Notes under the pieces: model-generated
The model's input: only the letters and a program-made list of their open reading frames with translations
What the model was told of the DNA's origin: nothing
The model's database searches: none
Shown here: positions 1-10,113 of the stretch, piece after piece
How positions within the stretch are numbered: position 1 is the first letter of the stretch
Layout of the letters: every line of letters begins with the position of its first letter
Assembly (NCBI RefSeq): GCF_012273895.1
Contig: NC_052123.1
Coordinates: forward strand, 4,661,482 to 4,725,481
Direction: 5' to 3'
From: Zerene cesonia
Lineage: Eukaryota; Arthropoda; Insecta; Lepidoptera; Pieridae
Length of the DNA: 64,000 nucleotides
Program-made: the position numbers and the translations under genes

Positions 1-153
1 CAATTTCTACTTGGGTACTTGATACAGAAAGGGTAGGCATTTCCACACAATTAAATTTTGTGTATTTAAAAATTTCTCAAAAAAATGTTTATTTCTTTCC
101 AATAATAATCCTGATTTTCTCCATAATATTTATATAACCACAAAAAATTCCAG

Positions 154-272
154 GCTCCCTTATCACCAACTCCATGTGCCGAAATCAGTGATGATGAGCT
201 GGTCTCCATATCAGTGCGGGATCTTAATAGGCAGCTGAAGATGAGGGGTTTGACAAGGGATCAGATTGTACG
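154..272 (+). CDS. maf-S: Small Maf bZIP factor, internal exon (extended homology region)
   Basis: First of three visible exons of a small Maf protein, the nuclear partner of CNC-type bZIP factors (CncC/Nrf2 type) at antioxidant-response and MARE sites. The exon follows an AG acceptor at 152-153 and precedes GTAAGT at 273. It reads in one frame for 39 codons plus two bases. The translation contains DDELVSISVRDLNRQLKMRG and then LTRDQIVR, the Maf extended homology region that precedes the basic domain. No initiator Met fits before the conserved block, so the N-terminus and promoter lie left of position 1. Positions 1-153 are intron. The final Arg codon is split (CG|A) across the intron. Identification rests on family recognition and is strong because all three exons join in phase into one small-Maf protein. 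Confidence 0.93.
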
Positions 273-463
273 GTAAGTATTGAATAATCTATTTGTTGAA
301 TTATTTAAATTTATATTTGTATGAACATAAATAATGTCAGGAACTGTAGGACTAATTTCAAAAATTCGAAATATTTCCATATTTAAATAACATGGCCTTT
401 TTCCCATCAAAGAGGATAAATAAGGGTTGATAACGAAAATGGTGATCACATTATTGATTTCAG

Positions 464-566
464 AATGAAGCAAAGACGGCGTACGTTAAAGAACCGTGGG
501 TACGCAGCGTCGTGTCGCATCAAACGAATAGAGCAGAAGGATGAGTTGGAAACTGAGAAGAGCCAG
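464..566 (+). CDS. maf-S: Small Maf bZIP factor, basic-region exon
   Basis: Lies after a TTTCAG acceptor (458-463) and before the donor CAG|GTGTGT at 567. The first base completes Arg from the previous exon; 34 codons follow. The translation includes MKQRRRTLKNRGYAASCRIK, the DNA-contacting basic region. NRGYAASC carries the Tyr that distinguishes Maf proteins from other bZIP factors. RIEQKDELETEKSQ then enters the leucine zipper. Intron 1 is 191 bp (273-463) and intron 2 is 893 bp (567-1459). The ATG at 465 is an internal Met, not a start, because the frame continues from the upstream exon. The exon ends in phase 0. Confidence 0.95.
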
Positions 567-600
567 GTGTGTTTTTGTTGTAAAACATGTCTGAAAAGCT

Positions 601-670
601 GTTGTGTTGAGTTGCGTTGCGTTATGTTGCGTTATGTTGCGTTACGTTGTGTTGCGTTGTGTTGTGTTGC
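601..670. repeat. Imperfect pentanucleotide tract (GTTGC/GTTAT/GTTGT)n
   Basis: About 14 tandem 5-bp units of the form GTTRY, starting ~35 bp inside maf-S intron 2. A reading frame runs through it from the basic-region exon, but the donor at 567 and the family's known protein make it intronic. Confidence 0.85.
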
Positions 671-696
671 AAACAATAACACTTAAATTAACATTA

Positions 697-895
697 CACT
701 ACATAGTACAAAACAAAGTCGCTTTCTCTGCCCTATGTCCCTATGTATGCTTAAATCTTTAAAACTACACAACGAAATTTGATGGGGTTTTTTTTAATAG
801 ATAAAGTGATTCAAGAGGAATGTTTATTAGTATGAACAATAACATCTATTAAACTACCCTGAATCGCGTGCGAAGTCGCGGGCAAAAGCCTGTAG
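697..895 (+). mobile_element. HB Helitron-like element copy in maf-S intron
   Basis: Carries the HB consensus: an AAAACAAAGTCGCTTTC head, the CCCTATGTATGCTTAAATC block, and a terminal GCGGGCAAAAG hairpin segment. Better copies end in GCTAGT; here the end is degraded to GCCTGTAG. Related copies: 5412, 16481, 43556, 48027 and 62260. Confidence 0.6.
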
Positions 896-1065
896 ATAAA
901 TAAATAGACCAGTCTATTCAACACTGTGCCCTTGAAAGAGCAAAATTTACATGCAATTATCAAATATATGGTTTCTTACACCACACTACTATGATGTTTG
1001 TGCTTGGAGACAATCAGGAGGCTATAGATTGACAAAGACTTCACTTTATCACAGTAAAACATTTC

Positions 1066-1240
1066 CTTCCTAGTATTTTCTTATGTTTGATTTTACGCGA
1101 GTATTATACATTTAGAAATTAAAACACTTTTTAACGGATTTTAAACGCGATTTATTCATTATATTATTGACCCTACGTTTCGAACACTTTACAGCGAGCG
1201 TGGTCACGGGGAGACTGAATACCTAAGGAAGATAAAAAAC
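1066..1240. repeat. Family C repeat in maf-S intron 2
   Basis: Shares TTAACGGATTTTAAACGCG and the ACGTTTCGAACACTTTACAG block with the foldback copy at 58199-58324 and a fragment at 42535-42580. Only one arm is present here. Confidence 0.65.
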
Positions 1241-1459
1241 AATGGGTTTTAAATATTAATCTCCTCAAAAATTCCGTTAGATGGCACTATATTACATATC
1301 ACTGTTCATTTCCTATTACCATGTTGTCTAAACTACGGGCATGAGCTAGCACACATTGACCCAGGCGCCTAATATAGTTAAAAACTGTTTATTAGGAGCC
1401 TTTTAAGCCTGTGGCCGTTTCAAAGATACACAAGAATAAATTCAATTGGTCATTTTCAG

Positions 1460-1606
1460 GAATGGCACGACATGGAAGCGATGCAGGAAGAGAACAACAG
1501 AATTCGAGATGAGATTGAAGCCCTGAGGTCGAAATATGATGCGTTGAAACGATTCGCAACGATGAAAAGCATTCCATTGCCAGCCGACCTTGATATTATA
1601 CCATAG
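1460..1606 (+). CDS. maf-S: Small Maf bZIP factor, terminal exon (leucine zipper and stop)
   Basis: Terminal exon after TTTTCAG (AG at 1458-1459); 48 codons and TAG at 1604-1606. It begins EWHDMEAMQEENNRIRDEIE and ends near IPLPADLDIIP. With exon 2 the zipper d positions read L, E, M, I, L, L at 7-residue spacing. Coiled-coil pairing with CNC or Maf partners is expected, with a weak second heptad. The visible protein is about 122 residues, close to the usual insect small-Maf size, so little N-terminus is missing. There is no transactivation domain, as expected for small Mafs. They act as obligate dimer partners: repressive as homodimers, activating with CNC partners (family knowledge). In insects this pair drives detoxification and oxidative-stress genes. 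Confidence 0.94.
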   Translation, partial: EWHDMEAMQEENNRIRDEIEALRSKYDALKRFATMKSIPLPADLDIIP

Positions 1607-1627
1607 AGAATATATATAACTAGAGGA

Positions 1628-1633
1628 ATTAAA
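1628..1633 (+). promoter_or_regulatory. Possible poly(A) signal variant ATTAAA
   Basis: ATTAAA lies 22 nt after the maf-S stop. The next canonical AATAAA on this strand that I see is at 2951-2956, beyond an inserted element. Either could be used; transcript data are needed. Confidence 0.25.
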
Positions 1634-1771
1634 TATATATATTTACATCTGTGTATGTCGCTGCAAGATTGTGAACACCATTATATTGTAATCTAACTCG
1701 CGGGATTGCACACTGTCGAAAAATCATTGGATTATAATGTATAGAAAAATAATGCGACAATTTGTAAAGGA

Positions 1772-2045
1772 TTTTTCGTTTGATTGCAATTACGGATCAC
1801 AATATTTCGACAGATTACAATAACAGATCACAATTTTTCGACGGATTACAATAACAGATCACAATACTTCGACAGATTACAATAACAGATCACAATACTT
1901 CGACAGATTACAATTACGGATAACATTTTTTCGACAAATTACAATTACGGATTCTAATTTTTCGACAGATTACAATTACGGATAACAATTTTTCGATAGA
2001 TTTCAATTACGGATAATTTTTTTTCGATATATTACAATTACGTGT
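1772..2045. repeat. 31-bp minisatellite, about 9 copies
   Basis: Unit of the form TTCGACAGATTACAATAACA followed by GATCACAATAC, with a 31-bp spacing (for example C at 1870 and 1901). Later copies change to CAATTACGGATAACA and become T-rich, so divergence is graded left to right. Confidence 0.85.
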
Positions 2046-2149
2046 TATTTTTTTTTTATATTTTTTTTTATTTCACTTCAACAAGAATTGTGCATGTAAG
2101 GAAACTTAAAAAATATATTAATAACACGATAAAAAAGACTACAATTTGT

Positions 2150-2215
2150 TGAGCGGCCTTATAACTTAGAAGTGATCTCTTCCAGGCAACCCGGGCAAAA
2201 GGTAGCAAGCGTAAT
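2150..2215 (-). mobile_element. M-type LINE 3' tail fragment
   Basis: Contains GCGGCCTTATAACTTAGAAG followed by TGATCTCTTCCAGGCAACC. The same block recurs at 28599-28640 and 40540-40580, and reversed at 57968-58000. Confidence 0.55.
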
Positions 2216-2344
2216 TAGATTATTGGCGGGTCGAGGGGTTTTTATCCGTTCTTTATCAGATTACAATCTCACGAAAAAATCTATTCCGCGTGATTATAAT
2301 CTAACAGTGCTTACAATTTTACGGTGATATATATATAAATATTA

Positions 2345-2480
2345 ATATAGAATATGCTTGGTGCAATGACAAGTCAACTTTATTAAACAACAAACTTTAA
2401 CCTATCTCTGTGTCAAATTTCATACAGATTGTATTAGCCGTTTTTGCGTGAGTGTGTCAAACATACATACAAATTTGTGT
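2345..2480 (-). mobile_element. HI-like Helitron-like remnant
   Basis: Shares the CAAATTTCATACAGAT ... GTTTTTGCGTGA ... CATACATACAAA order with the clearer copy at 37492-37657. Ends are eroded. Confidence 0.4.
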
Positions 2481-2557
2481 TTGTATTATTTGTAGGTTAT
2501 AAGCATTCCAATATTTATAATTATATAATTGTCTCAAGTGTGACCAAATGCAAAATA

Positions 2558-2752
2558 TTACGTATATTTTTACCGACTCCAAAAGAGAAGGGTGTCATCA
2601 ATTCGGTTGCATTTTTTTGTGTTTGTTACCTTATAACTTTTTACTGGCTCAACCGAATTTTATGATTCTTTTTTTTTATTTGAAAGCTGATGCCTCCCAA
2701 GTTGTACGATTTAAATTTGTCATAGCTCTGACAATTTGAAAGCGGTTAAGTT
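2558..2752 (+). mobile_element. HN repeat copy
   Basis: Contains CAATTCGG ... TTTGTGTTTGTTACCTTATA ... TTTATTTGAAAGCTGATGCC ... GACAATTTGAAAGCGGTT. Related copies at 22700, 34862 and 41086; the last ends in CTAGT, so the family is probably Helitron-like. Confidence 0.6.
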
Positions 2753-3562
2753 TTATGTTAAAAATAATTATGCATTGTATCATATTGAATTTTATTGCAC
2801 CAAACATTTTATGTAGTATCTTAAGATATAGATTAAATATATGATAAATGGTAGTGAAATCTTTTTTGTAACTTTCCAGACAGTTTTTATTATTATTAAA
2901 TTATTGATAAATCAATGTGTTTTTATTTAAACTTTATGGCAAGATACATAAATAAAATTGGATATATGACACAAATTCAACTTCAAAAAAAAATTCTTAT
3001 CCTGTGGAACCTTTATAAACATAGTCTTTGTTGGTTAAAAATGGAAATGGAATGGAGATTCGTGATTAACGTTACCGCACGAATTTCACGCGAGCGAAAC
3101 GTGGGCGTATAGTAGATAATTTATATTCATTAAGAGATTCCCATAAAAGTCGACTAGAATTCGTTGTCGTTGTTTTAATAATTTTAAAAAGGAAATATTT
3201 GATTGTTCGTCTGTGTTTCTTTATTGGACAGATATATTAAAATTATAGAAAGCTTCGTTATCTGTGTGTGTCTGCTATATTTTATCTTTTTTTAAATACT
3301 AACGAGTAGTATCACATTCATTATCTATGTCCAGTTGTTGGCTTAATCACAAAGATATAAAAGACTAAGGGTCAATTTATACTAGCGTAGAGTCAAAGCG
3401 CAACAGAGCCCCAGTATAATAAATATAAGTATACTAATACTGTGTGTACAGTGTTTCTAATAAAAACACTCGAAATTGCAGAAAATCTGTGGTATTTGCG
3501 TAGTACAATAAGCAAAAAATATCTATTAAACTATTCCAAATATAAGTTTAATTTGAAGATAA
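2753..3562. other. Unassigned AT-rich stretch
   Basis: No recognisable gene or intact repeat. Short open frames here lack coding bias, splice context or family resemblance. Confidence 0.5.
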
Positions 3563-3778
3563 TCCTACTAATATTATAAATGCGAAAGTTTGTAACGATG
3601 TGTGTGTGTTTGTTGCTCTTTCACGCAAAAACTACTGAACCGATTGCAATGAAATTTGGCAAAAATTAATGAAATTTGGTAGACAGCTGGACAACTGGAA
3701 TAACATATAAGCAACTTTTTATCCCGATATTCCTACGGAATACGGACTTACGCGGGTGAAACCGCGGGGCGCAGCTAG
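3563..3778 (+). mobile_element. HA Helitron-like element, both ends intact (type copy)
   Basis: Family A reference copy. Starts A|TCCTACTAATATTATAAATG, continues with CGAAAGTTTGTAA, GTGTGTGTTTGTTGCTC, CTACTGAACCGATTGCAATG and CAGCTGGACAACTGGAATAA, then ends with a GCGGGTGAAACCGC hairpin and GGGGCGCAGCTAG|T. A 5' TC, a 3' hairpin 10-12 nt before CTAR, and insertion between A and T without duplication are Helitron hallmarks. It has no coding capacity and depends on a Rep/helicase elsewhere. It resembles the short Helitron-like superfamily known from Lepidoptera. This copy has an internal repeat of the GAAATTTGGY segment, making it ~16 bp longer than most. Confidence 0.8.
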
Positions 3779-5411
3779 TATTATTTTAATATTAATATAT
3801 GCAAACACGAGTGCATTTATTATTCTATGACACCCTATGCACCGATGCGGCGACGGCTCGTGAAATTGTAGGCACTTATCGCTATAGGTAAGGCCGAGTG
3901 AGGGAGGCATGTCGAAGCGTTTATATCACCACTCTAGTAAGTAAAACTAATTATTCTTCTGATGCCATTGAGTTTTATTCAGATAAATTCATTGATATAG
4001 TGAATTAAGAAATAATAATATAAAGTAGCATGTACTCCACTTATAAAAATATATATGTAGAGTTAGGTTAGCTTGAAAAAGTATGTTTGTTTCTTTTACT
4101 TTCTTCCTCGTTGCAATAGAGCCCGGAATAGCTTTTAATATGACTTTTGTGTCTGCAGATAGTTTGAAGGCTAAAAAATGCTGTAGGCTATACCTTTACT
4201 CGGTAAAACATCTCATTCTTACAGTGTATCACATAACAAATTTATATTTAAGACAGATAAGAAATACATAAACCTATTATTGATATAATGATTCAATTAA
4301 ATTTTTTTTTTGTTAAATGGCAATTACTTATGCTTTTGCACAATTTTAACATAAAGATTTTTATTACCTACGTAAGTTTACGTCGATCTGACAAATAAAA
4401 TGACAGGTCGTTAAACAGACTAAAATATACAATATTTGGCTGTTCATGTCGCAAGTCCCGACTTTTTATTAAACGAACGTGACCTTACAAGTCAAAACAT
4501 TGAACGCGGAGGACGTAAAATGTACGGGCCATCAATTTAATACCAATAAATATTTCATTGAAGATATCCCGTAGGTTAAGGAGTAGGTACAACTGAAAGC
4601 ACTTTCGTCCCTTTCGCGTAGGGTTCGCGCGAAGCTTATTTGCTACTTTTTTATTTTATTTTATTGCCACATAGGATCAGGGACAACTTCTTTTTTTATA
4701 GACGTTGTATAAAACGAGGGTCTCGATTAGTAGACTTGGTATCTATGATACCTAGTGCATATATACTACTAGTCGAGGTCTTTAATTTGATACTGAGGAA
4801 ATTGTTAAATTTGTTATTTTGTAGCGTTATCTTTGGCCGTTTCAGAAGCAACAAAGCCACAGACAAACACACATAAATACAGTAAGAACCAATCGTTTTT
4901 TTTTGCGTCGATGGGTATAAAAGCACACACATTTTCTAGATATTAATATGTCCAGATTCCCATCACACGATTTTTCCTGCATTTTTAAATTTAAATTTAT
5001 TTCATTCATCATTTTTAAATTTATCTGCATTTATAAAGAAAATACAGTTCCATTAAAACGATCCTATTAAAAATATTCTTTCTTGAAAAATCTTTCCTTA
5101 ATTCCAAGTAAATCGTAAAAGTGGCAACCCTATGTCGAGGGGTATTGGAAAGTCGATAATAATATTTCTTATCTGCGATGATAGCTCAGTATTAAGTTGA
5201 GTGGTAGACTTTAAACTTTGTGAAATCTGTATAAAGTACACGAAATATCCCTTAAGTACTTTATAAGATAAATCTGTATTAATAACAATCAATTTTAATA
5301 CCTTTTATGCGATGGCGTTGCTGTTTAAAATTATGATTTTAAATAAACTTTTTTCGAAGTTTTATTTTGATTTTCTGTATGAGCACAGATAACATAAAGA
5401 GCATTCTCAAA
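3779..5411. other. Unassigned intergenic stretch
   Basis: AT-rich with several short open frames on both strands. None shows coding bias or a family motif. No intact repeat recognised. Confidence 0.5.
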
Positions 5412-5566
5412 GTATGACTACAGAGTACAAAACAATGACGCTTTCGCTGTCCCTATATCCCTATGTATGCTTAAATCTTTAAAATTACGCAACGGAAGTT
5501 GATGGGTTTTTTTTTAAATAGATAGAGTCATTCAAGAGCAAGGTTTGTATACTAACATCACAATCG
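5412..5566 (+). mobile_element. HB Helitron-like copy, 3' end lost
   Basis: Carries ATGTATGCTTAAATCTTTAA and TAGATAGAGTCATTCAAGAG, as in the intronic HB copy. The terminal GCGGGC...CTAG hairpin is missing. Confidence 0.55.
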
Positions 5567-5742
5567 GTTTATAATTTGTTTCATCCCGATGTCAATTTAA
5601 TAAGGCTAGCATTTTAAGACTACAGACTGAGTTTAAATATATTTTTTGTGCTGATAATTTAACAACTTAAACAACTTTATATCGTTAATAACGTAACCAA
5701 TAATAAATACTATTGTATTAGATCTAGGTATACAATCACAGT

Positions 5743-6082
5743 ATCCCTACTAATACTATAATAAATGTTAAAATCTATTTGTTTGTCTGCCTTTTCTTCA
5801 CGCCTGTACCACTGAACCGGATGTATTATCCCGGAAATACCAAGGAAAGTGAATTTTACAGCGAAGCCTCGGGGGAATGCTATTCCTATTATAAACATAT
5901 ATAAAATAACTTATTAAGTATGGATGGATGGATGTACGGATGTTTGCTACTCTTTCACGCGAAAACAGCTCATCGTAACTATATGAAATTTTATACAGAT
6001 ATAGGTTAAAGTCTAGATTTGGACATAGGCTTCTTTGTACAAGTGTACCTACTCGAGTGACTCCGCGAGTAACAGCTTGTCT
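5743..6082 (+). mobile_element. Two degenerate Helitron-like remnants in tandem
   Basis: 5743-5886 has CCCTACTAATACTATAATAA and CCACTGAACCGGATG followed by a weak terminal hairpin. 5920-6082 has GGATGTTTGCTACTCTTTCA, CGCGAAAACAGC and ends near CGCGAGTAACAGCTTGT. Both are HA/HI-related and eroded. Confidence 0.45.
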
Positions 6083-6355
6083 AAAATAAAATTTCTTTTA
6101 ACGCACGGAAACTACGCTCTTTTAAAAATGGCTATTTCGTAAAAAAGACTCCTATAAATGCTAACGAACATGCACAGACGGACAGAGGGATTTTTTTTTT
6201 GTATTTTTAAACTTACAATGGCTTGGGCAATTGCAGTGTCTATTTTTTCCCATCAATTCGCGTTTTCTAATTACTAGGTTCTCTCTGTGTTCCTAGAGTC
6301 TAGACTGACTTCTGTTTAGGATTGATAGTTATCTTATGTAAGAAATAAAGAAAAA

Positions 6356-6486
6356 AGTCCCGTGTACTGGGGTATGGGACAGATGATATATCTGATTCAT
6401 CATTTTTTTGTCCGTCCCCACCGGGAATCGAACCCAGGACCCCTCGGTTCTATGCTCACGTGTTAATCACTGTACCAAGGAGGCGG
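6356..6486 (-). mobile_element. T3 tRNA-derived SINE
   Basis: On the minus strand an A box TGGTACAGTGA (6467-6477) and a perfect B box GGTTCGATTCC (6424-6434) lie 32 bp apart in a tRNA-like head. The body contains the GGGGTATGGGAC type segment. A partial relative lies at 33510-33660. Confidence 0.65.
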
Positions 6487-6773
6487 AAGAAATAACGAGA
6501 GATAAAAATATTTCTTGTTAGAGAATAAGACTCTTAGATACTCGTACTCACTACAAAAAGATCCATTTATATACTCAATTAAAAATCATTAAAAACATAA
6601 TTACTTTGTAATAACAACAGTTGTTGTTCTAGTCTTAGTATCTGTCGTATCGCATATCGCAACGGCGCGCGTGCTCTGAAAGAAATCGTAAGGATGTAGA
6701 TATAGTAATGGATAGATGAACAAAATTCACTTCAATTATATATATAAACGGGTCTGCTCTATATATTTTAGAG

Positions 6774-6854
6774 CTTTTCCTGCACGTGTTGCAATACATA
6801 TATCGTGTATATATAAATGCAAATATGTTGAAAGTTTAACACGTGCAGGGAAAG
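6774..6854. repeat. Hairpin: 17-bp arms, 47-nt loop
   Basis: CTTTTCCTGCACGTGTT (6774-6790) pairs with AACACGTGCAGGGAAAG (6838-6854) with one mismatch. The loop has further partial pairing (CAATACATAT with ATATGTTG). It stands 50 bp before a second, perfect hairpin. Confidence 0.75.
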
Positions 6855-6904
6855 GGTATCAAGGTCGTCAAATTTAGATTGAATTAAAGTAAAATCTACG
6901 CGAA

Positions 6905-6967
6905 ATTCAGATAACACGAGTTGTTATACTTTTCAAAGAAACGTATAACAACTCGTGTTATCTGAAT
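6905..6967. repeat. Perfect 25-bp hairpin with 13-nt loop
   Basis: Arm 6905-6929 (ATTCAGATAACACGAG...) is the exact reverse complement of 6943-6967. The 13-nt loop is TTTTCAAAGAAAC. It could be a young hairpin RNA, a palindromic mobile-element remnant, or a recent inverted duplication. Confidence 0.9.
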
Positions 6968-7384
6968 AAAGTTTTTAAATGAGAAAAAATTATACATGCG
7001 TGACAGCTGAATGGTACGACTTGGGCCTACGGGAAACGAATGTAATGGGAAAAAAAATACCGCGAAACTTTTCATGGGCGTTCGAATTTGGAATGTTTAA
7101 ACATTTTTGAAAAAAAAATATTCCTTGGTGTTGGATTCTTGCGGAATTTGTAAGGAGGTTTTACGGTGTTTTCAAGTTTTGTTTTTCTGGGTATAATTAA
7201 AGGAATATTAATGGCAGTATTTAATTTAGATCGTAGTAAAATAAAACAAAGGATCGGAACGTAGTATGATAATAACCAGACCACCACCACTTAGACAAAG
7301 CTTATACATCAATGGTTAGTGAATTTAAAGAAAAAAGAAAATTCACGTCCTCTATCCAACCATCACAGTTCATGTAAAACAGCC

Positions 7385-7460
7385 TGGTGACAGACGACAG
7401 ATGACGGACAGACAGATAGACAGTTCCCGTTTAACCCTGAGGCCACGGAATCCCAGAAAC
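7385..7460. repeat. Fragment of a GACAGACGGACAG-type dispersed repeat
   Basis: ACAGACAGATAGACAG followed by TTCCCGTTTAACCCTGAGGC resembles a widespread insect repeat tail ending in a GTCCCGTTTTTACCC-like block. Recognised by pattern only. Confidence 0.35.
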
Positions 7461-7973
7461 AAGAAATTCTCAAAAACATACAAACATCTTGTAGTTTTCT
7501 ATTATAAGCAAAATGATTCAAAACGATAATTCGAATTAACTATTTCATAAACACATTACGAAAGCGAAAGCCAAAAGCTATTTCAATTGAAATCCTAATA
7601 AAACAGAACGGACATTGTCGAGATCAATTTTCTATTATTTTTATATATACTTTTTCCTTCTGCTGGTGTTCCGTCGCAATTTTATGGGTGGCGGAAAGAA
7701 ACACTTATCATTATTAGAAATATTTATTTATTGAGAAAAGAAAAAGCGGTGGTATTTATTTAATATTCTAACAGCATGGCATTAATAGACACTGCATCAG
7801 CAAAACAACAAGACATTAATAAATACTTCAATGAATACGTAAAGAAAAAAAAAACTCAATTCACTTAAAAAAAAATACGTTTTAAAGATTTCTCTATGGT
7901 TTTATTAACGTTAGAGTAAAACAAGTATAATATGTTATGAAGTCAGATTATCTTAAGCTAATCACTAGCCGCT

Positions 7974-8110
7974 CGTCCAAGCTTCACCTGGGTAGACCTG
8001 AGGAAAAGTATACATAATTCACTAGCTTTCCGCCTACGGATTCGGCTGTGTAGTCTAAGAAAATTCTCATGGGAGTGAGTTGTTTCAAGAAGTAACCTAT
8101 ATTAAAAGCC
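7974..8110 (-). mobile_element. Two adjacent Helitron-like 3' ends
   Basis: CTAG at 7974-7977 followed by CCGCTCGTCCAAGCTTCACC, then CTAG at 8022-8025 followed by CTTTCCGCCTACGGATTCGG. Both look like reverse-complemented Helitron-like termini; the bodies are eroded. Confidence 0.4.
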
Positions 8111-9860
8111 TATATAAACCTATATAAAAATTAATAAGTATACTCTTTAGCCTTCTGACTCTCTTCAGAGCCAAGAATCATATAATAAAATCATTCCGTT
8201 GCGAATTAAACGAAAGATAAATAAACAAACGAACACACTCCGGCATTCATAATATTAATTAATATTGACAAACATGGCACATTCTAATGGCAAAAAACAT
8301 TTTTGATCAGACGAGCATTTTTTAGTTAAATCGTAAACAACAAACAGTCAAATCTATTCTCTTGATGATATGATAGGATTATTATATTACTAAGATAGGT
8401 TACTTCTACTTTAGGATATTTACGGAAGGCTTATAAATCCTGCCAGGTGGTCTATCATGACATCACAAATCATGACTCATTTTAGTGTGAGAGTGTTGGC
8501 GCTATATGTCCTAAATAGCTCTGTCCTTTTCTCGCACTGGAATTACTGCTTTAAGATACAGTAACCCCCATTATCAGATAAAATGTCTCTATTATGTTCA
8601 ATTGTCATTGGTCTACAATAGTTTAGAAATTCGTGGACGCTACGCCGTAGCTCGCTACGGTATCCCGCCTACGATCGTGTCTTAGCTACGAGGTAACCAG
8701 TGCTTTGACAAGTTATTTTGGACATAGTATTTATGGACTGTATCGAAGGTTGTATCGCCTTTGAATAAGATTTATTTTAAGTTTATAAAGAACTATGTTG
8801 TGGAAAGGATTCAAAGTCCGATACTATACTATTATATGTTTCTTCTTTAATCTTTGCTTGAAACTTACTATGCGTAAGTTTAACAGCTGTTCAGATTTGC
8901 ATTATATTACATATTGCGCAAATATAGATAATGTTGTAGACTTGCATTCAGGCTGTTTTTTATAAGGGAAAACGCAAGTGAAGCCGTGAGAACAAGCTTG
9001 TGTAGTTTAATTTTACAACATATATAGTAAACAATAAAACTAATACATTTTATGTCTTAAGAAACGAAATTTATCGTTAGGTCAATCACGTGTAACATTT
9101 CTTAAAATAAGTATTTCATCCAACAAGATATATCTCTATTTATTTAAGAGAGGATTTATACGCACGGCAAGTACGTACTCAAGTTAAGATATTTATGAAA
9201 TAAAGGGAAATAATGATTATTTCTTATCCCGTTAAAACTCGTTTTCGTTAGAACACGTTTTATCTAGTTAGAACTACTTATAGATAGATAAGAACGATGC
9301 TTTTATTATTGACTTGGGATGCTTTTATTGTGAATAATATGCAGATAAATTGAAATATCTATTTAATATTTGCACACTTATCTACTGTCTATGAATACTT
9401 ATTTGCGAAAGGTATATATTGGCAATTATATCATAATTAATTTCTTTAGTCCCCTCTAAAACTAGCGCAGGGTACAGTCAATTGGTAAATCATAAATCGT
9501 TGTTAGTATAAAAATAAATTTTATCGGAATCTTTAGAATTTCTGACAATATAACGTACCAAAGATAGCAAATATAATTCACTTCATACATTTCCCATTAA
9601 AGTAAAAAGAAAATCTTCCACGATAATAGCCTGGTGCCAAAATTATTTCGCAAAACACATCCACAAAATTAAGGTCTATTTACCAGAAAAATCCGGTTGG
9701 AACCGGCCAGAACCGTTATATATTAGGGACAGATGTCCTAAATGGGTTGATAAGCTATTTGGATTGTTTAAAGTAACTGATAGGATAATATCATGTGCTT
9801 AGGAGGACGAATTGTGGCCCGATATCCTTATTGAATACCCTTTATTGCATGTTTGTGTAG
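8111..9860. other. Unassigned intergenic stretch
   Basis: No gene recognised. 8630-8700 is a CG-rich patch with repeated CTACG/CGTAG words, similar in texture to 23220-23375. The rest is AT-rich. Confidence 0.45.
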
Positions 9861-10041
9861 GATTGGCTCGTTAGACGCTGATTTAGTGAAAGTTTCCAGA
9901 TTTATTCCACAAAAAAAGGCAAGAAACGTGCAATTATATTTACGGCAATTGCTATCACACATGGGCTTATGTAAAGTTAGACGTGGTTTATGGATTGATA
10001 TTTTTATGTCACACATCATTCAAGCTTGTCGCAAATTGCAG
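9861..10041 (+). CDS. Possible coding exon, unrecognised protein (weak)
   Basis: Follows TGTGTAG and ends at CAG|GTCTCT. The open frame includes SLDADLVKVSRFIPQKKARN, then VQLYLRQLLSHMGLCKVRRG and a C-terminal MSHIIQACRKLQ. The composition is protein-like (amphipathic, basic, few low-complexity runs), but codons are AT-rich and the donor is weak. If real, it could join phase 0 to the next candidate exon using an acceptor at 10150 (CTGCAG). No family recognised. Confidence 0.22.
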
Positions 10042-10113
10042 GTCTCTCGATCCGCTTATGATTTTTTTCGCGATAGAGTATATTATATAGCACTTTTGAC
10101 ATTATGTTCGCAG

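Larger units (their letters stand above)
567..1459 (+). other. maf-S intron 2 with repeat insertions
   Basis: 893-bp intron bounded by GT (567) and AG (1458-1459). It holds a pentanucleotide tract (601-670), an HB Helitron-like copy (697-895) and a family C repeat (1066-1240). The last ~200 bp before the acceptor show no recognisable repeat. Confidence 0.8.
1658..2327. mobile_element. Candidate non-autonomous inverted-repeat element 3' of maf-S
   Basis: The left end (TCGCTGCAAGATTGTGAAC) and the reverse complement of the right end (TCACCGTAAAATTGTAAGC) match at 13 of 19 positions, and all mismatches are transitions. Similarity continues inward through TCCGCG and GATTATAATCTAA-type blocks. 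AT dinucleotide runs flank both sides. The interior holds the 31-bp minisatellite and an M-type tail (2150-2215). No coding capacity. It may instead be an old inverted duplication. Confidence 0.4.

Noticed and set aside
465..686. 73-residue open frame starting at the internal Met of the Maf basic region and running into the intron
   Set aside because: The part after 566 is the GTTRY repeat in intron 2; the splice donor and the downstream zipper exon explain the gene better.
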